DNA from: an uncultured Clostridia bacterium
GTDB lineage: Bacteria > Bacillota > Clostridia > TANB77 > CAG-508
DNA length: 9,093 bases
Direction of reading: 5' to 3'
Assembly: GCA_947630255.1 (NCBI GenBank)
Contig: CANRGU010000051.1
Coordinates: 1 to 9,093, forward strand
Made by a program: the position numbers and the translations under genes. How positions within the stretch are numbered: the stretch's first letter is position 1; each line of letters opens with the position of its first letter. This document shows positions 1-6,171 of the stretch, piece by piece. A model generated the notes under the pieces. The model searched no databases and had not been told where the DNA came from. It saw nothing but the letters and a program-made list of their open reading frames with translations.

Positions 1-746
1 TTTTTTATAAGTTCTTCATATAGCATTTTCCAATTATCTACTAATATTATTGGTGCAATTAATATTCCTACTTTATATCCCGCTTCTTTTAGCTTGTTTA
101 TAGCTTTAATTCTATTATCTAATCTCGATGTTCCAAATTCTACTCTGTTTATTATTTCTTCTGGATTCATACTCATCCTTACAATTATTTTTCCATTATG
201 ATTTAAATTTAATATTGGGTCAACCATATCAAATTTAGTGGGAAATGTTAAATATCCTTTTTCAGATTTATTAAAGTTTTCAATAGTCCATTCTAAATTA
301 TTTGTAATTGTATTTTCTAATATTAGATCGCTGTTGCTACCTATTTCAAATGTTAAATCTTTATCACTTTGGTTTGCAACTTTTATTATCTTATCTAGCA
401 TTTCTTCTCTATTAACAAATAATCTCAAATATGCACATTTATTATAGTTGCAAACAAGATAGCAATACATACACATTGCTGTGCAACCTGATGATGTATA
501 TGGTACTAAAAAGTCGGATACTTTATGATTTGGAACGAATTTATGTGTTTTTCTAATTCCTATTATTATATTTTGCTTCATGTTTGCAAATTCTGAATTT
601 TGTTTTTTTCTCATTTCTTCAATATTGTTATGATTTTCTATTGGAATTAATGTAACTCCTTGTTTTTCATAAGTGTCTAATAATCTTTTACCTAATTCGT
701 ATTCTCGAGATTTTGGTTCATAATATATTGCTTTTGGTATAAACAT
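1..746 (-). CDS. splB: Spore photoproduct lyase (radical SAM DNA repair enzyme), 3' end outside window
   Basis: The enzyme reverses the spore photoproduct (5-thyminyl-5,6-dihydrothymine) in UV-damaged spore DNA using a [4Fe-4S] cluster and S-adenosylmethionine. 248 codons are visible from ATG 746; family members are about 340 aa, so roughly 95 residues lie beyond the left edge. Seen: an N-terminus like B. subtilis SplB (IYYEPKSREYELGK, residues 7-20), IGIRKTHKF (62-70), the radical SAM CX3CX2C motif at C88, C92, C95, and later KFDMVDP, HNGK and EFGTSRLDNRI segments that match the family. The start is supported by AGGTGA (755-760) about 8 bases upstream. Odd: the cysteine that acts as H-atom donor in Bacillus (C141, in FEASCTSD) aligns to Ser137 (FEIGSNSD), while two extra cysteines, C99 and C104, follow the cluster motif. 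Divergent from the DUF368 gene. Its presence implies a spore-forming lineage. Confidence 0.93.
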   Translation of the reverse strand, partial: MFIPKAIYYEPKSREYELGKRLLDTYEKQGVTLIPIENHNNIEEMRKKQNSEFANMKQNIIIGIRKTHKFVPNHKVSDFLVPYTSSGCTAMCMYCYLVCNYNKCAYLRLFVNREEMLDKIIKVANQSDKDLTFEIGSNSDLILENTITNNLEWTIENFNKSEKGYLTFPTKFDMVDPILNLNHNGKIIVRMSMNPEEIINRVEFGTSRLDNRIKAINKLKEAGYKVGILIAPIILVDNWKMLYEELIK

Positions 747-861
747 AAAAAAAATCACCTCATATTTAGGTTTGCCGTGTTTTAAAAAATTATTATATTT
801 TTTATATAAATGAATAAAATTAACTTGAATATAAAATTAATCTTTTTGTTGGAGAAAGTTT
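747..861. promoter_or_regulatory. Divergent intergenic spacer between splB and DUF368 gene
   Basis: This 115-base, very AT-rich spacer must carry the starts for both splB (left) and the DUF368 gene (right). On the minus strand a perfect TATAAT lies at 792-797, giving a splB leader of about 40 bases, but no convincing -35 hexamer sits 16-18 bases upstream. I see no clear sigma-G-type box, although splB is a sigma-G gene in B. subtilis. On the plus strand only weak candidates exist (TTGCCG at 772-777 with an AT-rich -10 region). GGAG at 851-854, 7 bases before ATG 862, is the DUF368 ribosome binding site. Confidence 0.35.
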
Positions 862-1651
862 ATGTCTAATTTTTTTGCTGGTATTTTAATTGGTGCAGGT
901 GCAATACTTCCTGGAATTAGTAGCCGGAGTTTTTTTGTGTTGCTTCGGTTTGTATGAGAAAATTATAGATAGCATTTTACATTTTTTTAATGATGTGAAA
1001 AATAATTTGAAGTTTATTTTGCCAATTGCTTTTGGTACTTTTATTGGGATTTTTATTTTTGGCAATCTACTCAAATTACTTTTCAATAAATTTTGTATGG
1101 AAACTTCTTTTATTTTTATTGGTTTAATTTTAGGTAGTATAAAGTTAGTGGTAAAACAATCTAATGTAAAAAAAATAACATTAATTCACATTCTTTTCAT
1201 GCTTATTACTTTTTCTTTTAGTATTTATCTTGTTGCATTAGAAGATACTTTAAATATAACTTCATATATTAATTCTAATTCTTATTTAATTATTGCAGGT
1301 GCTTTAATGTCTGCTGGGATAGTTATTCCAGGTGTTAGCAAAACTGTAATACTTATGATGCTTGGTTTGTATCAAACATATTTATCTGCAGTTTCTACAT
1401 TGAATTTATCTATTCTTTTGCCTATTGGGGTTGGTCTTATTATTGGTGGAACTTTATTTTTATTTTTAATTAATTTTTTATTTAAGTTTGTAAAATCGTA
1501 TACTTATTTTGGAATTATTGGATTTATTCTTGGTTCTATATTTGTAATTTATCCTGGTTTTACATTTGATGTGCATGGACTTATTTCGATATTATTACTT
1601 ATCATATCTTTTATAATTGGACTTATGCTCTCTAAATATGAAAAAAGCTAG
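862..1651 (+). CDS. DUF368 (PopT-like) polytopic membrane protein, needs one +1 frameshift
   Basis: DUF368 proteins are integral membrane proteins; PopT members have been shown to recycle undecaprenyl phosphate across the membrane in cell-envelope synthesis. Read with one +1 shift at CGG 925-927, the product is 262 aa. It is almost entirely hydrophobic and contains two related half-repeats: LPGISSG (16-22) followed by GLY (29-31), and IPGVSK (155-160) followed by GLY (168-170), the family hallmark. The ATG at 862 has GGAG 7 bases upstream and gives the expected N-terminal helix (FFAGILIGAGAILPGIS). In the unshifted frame translation stops at a TGA nine codons after the CGG. A start inside the second frame (TTG 890) would lack a ribosome binding site and destroy the first conserved motif. 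The TAG stop lies in the stem of a terminator shared with fmt. The family call is firm; the transport role is inferred from family members. Confidence 0.88.
925..928 (+). other. Candidate +1 recoding site CGG-A (Gly22 of DUF368 protein)
   Basis: The zero frame reads AGT AGC CGG AGT and soon reaches TGA. Skipping the C gives AGT AGC GGA GTT, i.e. SSGV, which restores the conserved PGISSG motif and the rest of the protein to the natural stop. The preceding (P-site) codon is AGC (Ser). No prfB-like Shine-Dalgarno sequence or obvious downstream hairpin accompanies it. Confidence 0.7.
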
Positions 1652-1670
1652 ATGTAAATCTAACTTTTTT
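1641..1670. terminator. Bidirectional hairpin between DUF368 and fmt
   Basis: Arms 1641-1653 and 1658-1670 pair over 13 positions with one C/A mismatch and a 4-base loop (GTAA). The A6 and T6 ends supply a U tract in both directions, as expected between converging genes. The plus-strand TAG stop (1649-1651) is inside the left arm. Confidence 0.75.
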
Positions 1671-1683
1671 TAATATTTTAGAA

Positions 1684-2667
1684 TTATTCAAATTTGTCTA
1701 CTACTTTTATGTTGCTTCCTCTTAAGAAATCAGGTGCTGACATTTTTTTTGCATTTTCTCCTTGCATTTCTAGAACTAGCAATATTTCTTCTTTTGCCAT
1801 TATATATATACCTACTTTTTTATCTATATATAAAATAGTTCCTGGTTCTATTTCTGAAAACCTATATTCATAATCCTTAAACTCTTGAAATTTTTCTATG
1901 AATTTATCTACACTTATCGTATCTACTTTCCAAAACTTTATTTTTTTGCCATTAAGTGTGCTATATGCACCCATTACTGGATTTAAGCCTCTTACTAAAT
2001 TTTTAATTTCTTTTGCTGTTTTATTCTCCCAGTCTATTTTTGCTATTTCTTTATTAAGCATTGGAGCTATAGTAAATTCATTTCCTTGTTTTTTTCTTGG
2101 TGCTGTTTGCTTTTCAATTTCTTCTAATGTTTTTACTAAAAGTTCTGCACCTATTTTAGAAAGTCTATTCCATAGTTCTCCTGAAGTTTCGTTTTCTTCT
2201 ATTTCAACTTCTTTTTGCAAGATTATATCTCCTGCATCCATTTCTTCATTCAAATACATAGTTGTTACTCCAGTTTTTTTATCTCCATTAAGAATAGCCC
2301 ATTGTATTGGCGCAGATCCTCTGTATTTTGGTAGCAATGATGGATGAACATTTATCGAGCCGTATCTAGGAATTTCTAGTATTTCTTTTGGAAGTATCTT
2401 TCCATATGCTACAACGCATATAACATCTGGATTCATATCTTTTATTTTTTTTATAATTTCTGTATTTTCTTTTAATTTATCTGGCTGAAGAATCTCTAAA
2501 TTTTTAGCAAGTGCATATTCTTTTACTTCACTATATATAAGCTTCATGCCTCTTCCTTTTTGTTTGTCTGGAACTGTTATAACTGATAATATTTCATGCC
2601 CTTTTTCATAAATTGCTTCTAAAGAATCCCTTGCGAAATCTGGCGTTCCCATGAATATTACTTTCAA
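1684..2667 (-). CDS. fmt: Methionyl-tRNA formyltransferase
   Basis: Transfers a formyl group from 10-formyltetrahydrofolate to Met-tRNAfMet for translation initiation in the cytoplasm. The 327-aa length is close to the usual 310-320. Seen: N-terminal MGTPDFA (6-12), the catalytic segment SINVHPSLLPKYRGSAPIQ with N106 and H108, and D144 in EEMDAGDI, the same numbers as the E. coli catalytic residues. A C-terminal OB-like domain follows from about residue 210. The start is a TTG (2665-2667), supported by AGGAGG 7 bases upstream and the MKVIFMGTPDFA alignment. It is the last gene of priA-def-fmt, 32 bases after def. Formylation by Fmt is undone by the neighbouring Def. The rsmB gene that follows fmt in B. 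subtilis is absent. Confidence 0.97.
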   Translation of the reverse strand: MKVIFMGTPDFARDSLEAIYEKGHEILSVITVPDKQKGRGMKLIYSEVKEYALAKNLEILQPDKLKENTEIIKKIKDMNPDVICVVAYGKILPKEILEIPRYGSINVHPSLLPKYRGSAPIQWAILNGDKKTGVTTMYLNEEMDAGDIILQKEVEIEENETSGELWNRLSKIGAELLVKTLEEIEKQTAPRKKQGNEFTIAPMLNKEIAKIDWENKTAKEIKNLVRGLNPVMGAYSTLNGKKIKFWKVDTISVDKFIEKFQEFKDYEYRFSEIEPGTILYIDKKVGIYIMAKEEILLVLEMQGENAKKMSAPDFLRGSNIKVVDKFE

Positions 2668-2674
2668 ATTTTTT

Positions 2675-2681
2675 ACCTCCT
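2675..2681 (-). promoter_or_regulatory. Ribosome binding site fixing the TTG start of fmt
   Basis: AGGAGGT on the minus strand stands 7 bases before TTG 2667. The first in-frame ATG is the Met of MGTPDFA, five codons further in, which is too far from this site and would cut off the first beta strand. The TTG start is therefore preferred. Confidence 0.8.
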
Positions 2682-2699
2682 ATATATTCTAATGAATAA

Positions 2700-3173
2700 T
2701 TAATTATTAACTATTTCAAGTGTTCCTGGTATTATTTTATCAATAAAAACTTCTCCATTTAAATGATCTACTTCATGACATATTGCTTGTGCAAGTAAAT
2801 CTTTTCCCTTAATTTCTATTTTTTCTCCCTTTTCATTTAAAGCTCTTACTACAACTTCTTTTGGTCTTACCACTTTTGCAAACTTATTTGGGAAGCTAAG
2901 ACATCCTTCTTCTACTGTTTGTTCTCCCTTTGTTTTTATTATCTCTGGATTTATTAATATATATGGCTCTACTCCTTCTTCATATATATCTATAACTACT
3001 ATTCTTTTTAGAACTCCAACTTGAACTGCTGCAAGGCCTACGCCATTTAACTTGTGCATTGTCTCTAACATATCTTTTATTAGCTCTAATACTTTTTCAT
3101 CAATTTTTTCTACTTCTCTGGATTTCTTTTTTAGTATTTCGTCTCCTTCTTCTCTTATTATTCTAATTGCCAT
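2700..3173 (-). CDS. def: Peptide deformylase
   Basis: Metalloenzyme that removes the N-formyl group from nascent proteins at the ribosome exit. At 157 aa it has the short length of type 1 or clostridial enzymes. All three family motifs are present: GVGLAAVQ (44-51), EGCLSFP with metal ligand C91, and HEVDH (133-137), giving H133 and H137 as ligands and E134 as catalytic base. ATG 3173 is preceded by an A/G-rich AGGGGGG site that overlaps the priA stop codon, and only 11 bases separate the two genes, so they are probably translationally coupled. No missing residues. Confidence 0.97.
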   Translation of the reverse strand: MAIRIIREEGDEILKKKSREVEKIDEKVLELIKDMLETMHKLNGVGLAAVQVGVLKRIVVIDIYEEGVEPYILINPEIIKTKGEQTVEEGCLSFPNKFAKVVRPKEVVVRALNEKGEKIEIKGKDLLAQAICHEVDHLNGEVFIDKIIPGTLEIVNN

Positions 3174-3184
3174 ATTTTTCCCCC

Positions 3185-5409
3185 CTAGCTTAAGTTGTTT
3201 GGATTAACATCTACTATTACCCTCGTATTTTTAAATTTTAGTTTATAATATTCATCTAATGTAGTATTTACTAAATTTACAATTGTATTATTTAAATTAC
3301 ATTTTGCAATTATTCTCCATCTATATTTATTTTTTATTTTGCTTATTGGAGATACTACTGGTCTATATATATCTAATTTTGCATTATATTTTTTGCAATT
3401 TTTTTCTAATATATTATGTAATTTTTTTGATGCTTGTTCTACTTCTTCTTTGCTATTAGAACTTATTCCAAACATTATTATATCGCAAAATGGTGGATAT
3501 TTCAATTGTTTTCTAAGTTCTATTTCTGTATTGTAAAATTCATCATAGTCTTGTTTCTTTGCACACTCTATTACGAAGTTTTCTGGATTATATGTTTGTA
3601 CAATTACTCTTCCTTCTTTTTCCCTTCCTGCTCTTCCTTCTACTTGTGTAAGTATATCAAATGTTCTTTCATTTGCTCTATAATCTTCTATATTTAAACT
3701 ACTATCTGCTGCAATTACTCCAACTAATGTTACATTTGGAAAATGATGTCCTTTTACTACCATTTGTGTTCCTATTAACATATCAATATTTTCATTTTTA
3801 AATTTATTTAGTATTTCTTCATGTGAATTTTTCTTACTTACAGTGTCTATATCCATTCTTATTGTACTTGCAGTTGGAAATAATTTCTGTATTTCATTTT
3901 GGAGCTTTTCTGTTCCTGTTCCAAAGTATTTTATATTTTTGCTTTTGCAACTAGGGCATGTTTGCAAATTTTTAATTTCATATCCACAATAATGACATTT
4001 TAATGTATTAGAATATTCATGATATGTTAGGCTTATATTGCATCTTTTGCATTTTGCTGTATATCCACAGTCTCTGCACATTACAAATGTTGAGAATCCT
4101 CTTCTGTTTAAGAATAAAATTGTTTGTTCTTTATTGTTTAAATTTTTTTCTATCTCTTCATATAATTTGTTACTTATTATTGACCTGTTTCCGTTTGCAA
4201 GTTCTTGTCTTAAATCTACTATTTCTACATATGGCAAAGAAGATTTATTAGCCCTTTTTGTAAGCGTAATTAGTTCTATTTTTCCTGCTTTAGCTTTTGC
4301 AAATGTATTAATGCTAGGTGTAGCACTTCCGAAGAACTAATGGAATATTATTTTGTTTTGCCATAAAACCTGCAATTTCCTTTGCGTTATATCTAGGTGA
4401 CATTTCTGATTTATATGATGAATCGTGTTCTTCATCTATTATTATTATTCCTAAATTTTCTACAGGTGCAAATATTGCAGACCTTGCTCCTATTACAATT
4501 TTTGCTTTACCTTCTTTTATTTTTTGCCATTCGTCATATCTTTCTCCTACTGAAAGTTTACTGTGAAGTATAGCGATGCAATCTCCAAATCTTGCCAAAA
4601 ATCTATCTACCATTTGTGGTGTAAGTGATATTTCTGGAACTAGCACGATTGCTGTTTTGTCTTGTTTAATTACATTTTCTATTAATTGCAAATATATTTC
4701 AGTTTTTCCGTGAGCCTGTAACTCCATAAATTAAAAATTCTTTATAATTACTGCTGCTTATTTTATCATAAGCTACTTGTTGTTCTTCAGTTAATTTAAG
4801 TGGTTTGTCCTTTTTTATGTTTTTATGTGCAAAAGGATTTCTATTTATTTTTTCTTCTACTATTTCTATATAGCCATTTTTTTCTAAAGTTTTTATAATG
4901 CTTCGTGATGTATCTGTTAATATTTCTAAATCTAAAATATGTATACCTTCATTTTCAAATAAAAATGTTAATAATCTTTTTTGTTTGTCTGACTTTATTA
5001 TTCCTTCTTCTATGTCAAATTCTATTTCTTCTATATTCTTTTTCAAATATACAAAATTTGCTGTCTTATCTTTAATTCTATTTTTAATGTTTTTTGTCGT
5101 ATTTCCTGGTGGAAGCATTAGTCTTATGCTATCTGATATATTACAAAAATATCTTCTAGCCATCAGTTTTGCAAGGCTTATATTTTCTTCAGTTAAAATA
5201 TTATCTTCTACTTTTATAATCTCTTTGTTTGCAAATTCAGAAGTTTCTTTAATACCAATAACAAATCCTTCTTCATTCTTTGTTTTTCCAAATGGTACAA
5301 AAACTCTAGATCCTATTTTTATATCTTTTAAAATAGAATCTGGAATTATATAATCATAAGTTTTATTTAATTCTTTTGCTATTGTATTTATTATTACTTC
5401 TGCTACCAT
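3185..5409 (-). CDS. priA: Primosomal replication-restart helicase PriA, needs two +1 frameshifts
   Basis: PriA is a 3'-5' superfamily 2 helicase that recognises stalled forks and reloads the replicative helicase. Three reading frames join at CGG 4708-4710 and CGG 4329-4331 into one 740-aa protein of normal family length. Domains in order: 3'-DNA-binding domain (VAEVIINTIAKELNKTYDY from residue 2), Walker A GVTGSGKT ending at K235-T236, LVPEISLTPQ (256-265), GARSAIFAP, DEEH (325-328), GSATPS (360-365), an eight-cysteine zinc region (C444, C447, C453, C456, C471, C474, C484, C487), GTQM..KGHHFPNV (546-559) and GRAGR (591-595). Every family motif is intact once the shifts are made. ATG 5409 is chosen over ATG 5424 because AAGGTGA sits just before it and 5424 nearly abuts the predicted -10 box. 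First gene of priA-def-fmt. A doubly broken pseudogene is unlikely given full motif conservation. Confidence 0.93.
4328..4331 (-). other. Candidate +1 recoding site CGG-A (Gly360 of PriA)
   Basis: On the minus strand the frame arrives as GTT CTT CGG AAG and ends at TAG a few codons on. Reading GGA at 4330-4328 instead gives VLGSATPS, helicase motif III of PriA, and an open frame of 380 further codons to the natural stop. The preceding codon is CTT (Leu). Confidence 0.7.
4707..4710 (-). other. Candidate +1 recoding site CGG-A (Gly234, Walker A of PriA)
   Basis: The minus-strand zero frame reads GGC TCA CGG AAA AAC TGA. Skipping the C gives GGC TCA GGA AAA ACT GAA, i.e. GSGKTE, the invariant Walker A loop. 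The preceding codon is TCA (Ser). A GGAG lies 11 bases upstream of the CGG, but comparable sequence is not found at the other priA site, so it is probably incidental. Confidence 0.7.
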
Positions 5410-5427
5410 TTTTTCACCTTGCATATA

Positions 5428-5456
5428 AGTATATCAAAAATATTTATTATTAACAA
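5428..5456 (-). promoter_or_regulatory. Predicted promoter of priA-def-fmt
   Basis: On the minus strand: -35 TTGTTA (5451-5456), a 17-base spacer, and -10 TATACT (5428-5433) with an upstream TG (extended -10). Transcription should begin near 5421, leaving a very short leader that just includes AAGGTGA (5414-5420) before ATG 5409. Confidence 0.6.
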
Positions 5457-5481
5457 GAATGTTGTTTTATTTTACCAATTA

Positions 5482-5540
5482 AATAAAGGGGCTTAGATAT
5501 ATCATTGAATTTCTCAATAACATATTTAAACCCCTTTATT
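5482..5540 (-). terminator. Long two-tier hairpin between coiled-coil gene and priA
   Basis: Perfect 10-bp arms AATAAAGGGG (5482-5491) and CCCCTTTATT (5531-5540) enclose a partly paired AT-rich stretch and a small inner hairpin (ATTGA/TCAAT). Read on the minus strand it follows the coiled-coil gene and ends in TTTATTTAATT, a weak U-rich tail. It lies upstream of the priA promoter, so it most likely ends the upstream transcript. Confidence 0.6.
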
Positions 5541-5562
5541 ATACATGAATTATAAGATTTAA

Positions 5563-6063
5563 TCATTTACTTGCTGACTTTTTAATGAATTTCATTTGGT
5601 CTTCTAAAACTGATATTCTCATTGAATCTTCTTCTACTTTTGCACTTAAATATGAATTCTTTTCTTCATAGTCTTTGTGCATTTCTTGATGAAGCTCAAA
5701 AGCTTCAAATAAGGCTGGAAATTCTGTTATAACTTGGTGTTCAATTAATACAACAGAACTACTTAATGTATCTAATCTTTCATCTACTGTATCTAATCTT
5801 TTATCTACTATATCTAACCTTTTATCTACTGCATCTAATCTTTTATCTACTGCATCTAATCTTTTATCTACTGCATCTAATCTTTTATCTACTGCATCTA
5901 ATCTTTTATCTACTGTATCTAATCTTTTATCTACTGCATCTAATCTTCCATCTATTGCATCTATTCTAGTTTCTAATGTATCTATTTTATTTTCTAGCTT
6001 ACTAAAATTATTCTTTGAAATTTCAATGAATTCCAAAACCTTCTCTTCAAATTCTTTCGACAT
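5563..6063 (-). CDS. Coiled-coil protein with heptad tandem repeats, function unknown
   Basis: A 166-aa acidic and basic protein with no signal peptide or membrane segment. Residues about 27-100 are eleven consecutive seven-residue units of the type LDAVDKR, with I/L at a and V/I/L at d, which should form a continuous parallel coiled coil. A second helical region (105-165; VLIEHQVITEFPALFEAFELHQEMHK, then a short coiled coil) follows. I do not recognise a family; similar repeats often draw spurious matches to SNARE or apolipoprotein-like helices. ATG 6063 has an excellent AAAGGAGGT site 6 bases upstream, and the stop is TGA. The gene has its own predicted promoter and is followed by a hairpin, so it is a monocistronic insertion between gmk and priA, where B. 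subtilis has coaBC. Confidence 0.8.
   Translation of the reverse strand: MSKEFEEKVLEFIEISKNNFSKLENKIDTLETRIDAIDGRLDAVDKRLDTVDKRLDAVDKRLDAVDKRLDAVDKRLDAVDKRLDIVDKRLDTVDERLDTLSSSVVLIEHQVITEFPALFEAFELHQEMHKDYEEKNSYLSAKVEEDSMRISVLEDQMKFIKKSASK
5771..6001. repeat. 21-bp tandem repeat, 11 units, in phase with codons
   Basis: Units begin with TCTAAT or TCTATT at 5771 and every 21 bases to 5981. The central units from 5834 to about 5917 are nearly identical; those at both ends have diverged. One unit encodes one coiled-coil heptad, so copy-number change by slippage keeps the frame and alters rod length. Confidence 0.92.
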
Positions 6064-6091
6064 AATTTACCTCCTTTCTTCGTTTTTTGTC

Positions 6092-6131
6092 AAAATGATA
6101 GACTAAGCTTGTATACTTAGTCTATCATTTT
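6092..6131. promoter_or_regulatory. Perfect 16-bp inverted repeat (operator and/or terminator)
   Basis: AAAATGATAGACTAAG (6092-6107) is the exact reverse complement of 6116-6131, with an 8-base loop. As RNA it would form a strong hairpin that could end the gmk transcript, but each strand has only four T at the arm end. It also overlaps the predicted -10 box and start of the coiled-coil gene, the usual place for a repressor operator. The two roles cannot be separated from sequence. Confidence 0.75.
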
Positions 6132-6147
6132 ATTAATTAATTGTCAA
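6119..6147 (-). promoter_or_regulatory. Predicted promoter of the coiled-coil gene
   Basis: Minus strand: perfect -35 TTGACA (6142-6147), 17-base spacer, -10 TAGACT (6119-6124) with a TG one base upstream (extended -10). The -10 falls inside one arm of the 16-bp inverted repeat. Confidence 0.6.
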
Positions 6148-6171
6148 CAAAAATTTACAATTTTTGGGATT

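Noticed and set aside
925..930. Classical prfB-type +1 frameshift
   Set aside because: There is no in-frame stop at the shift point, no CTT-TGA slippery site and no shared internal Shine-Dalgarno sequence at a fixed distance across the three sites.
890..1651. Separate DUF368 gene starting at TTG 890
   Set aside because: No ribosome binding site, and its first 11 residues are an out-of-frame reading of the conserved N-terminus. ATG 862 with GGAG gives the true start, joined by a +1 shift at 925.
1898..2347. Plus-strand ORF inside fmt
   Set aside because: Antisense shadow of a gene with complete catalytic motifs; no ribosome binding site or family resemblance.
925..4710. Random sequencing indels as the cause of the three breaks
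   Set aside because: Not fully excluded, but three of three create in-frame CGG before GGA at conserved glycines on both strands, with none in homopolymers. Many other GGA codons, such as those in the gmk P-loop, are unaffected.
3185..5409. Three separate helicase-fragment genes or a decayed priA pseudogene
   Set aside because: The fragments abut exactly, preserve all PriA motifs and total 740 aa. Both breaks are the same CGG-A event, and def and fmt downstream are intact.
5766..5969. Plus-strand leucine-rich ORF opposite the coiled-coil gene
   Set aside because: It is the complement of the 21-bp repeats (LIFYLLH units), has no plausible ribosome binding site, and the minus frame explains the sequence.
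5771..6001. CRISPR-like array
   Set aside because: Units are contiguous 21-mers without spacers, in phase with codons of a well-started gene.
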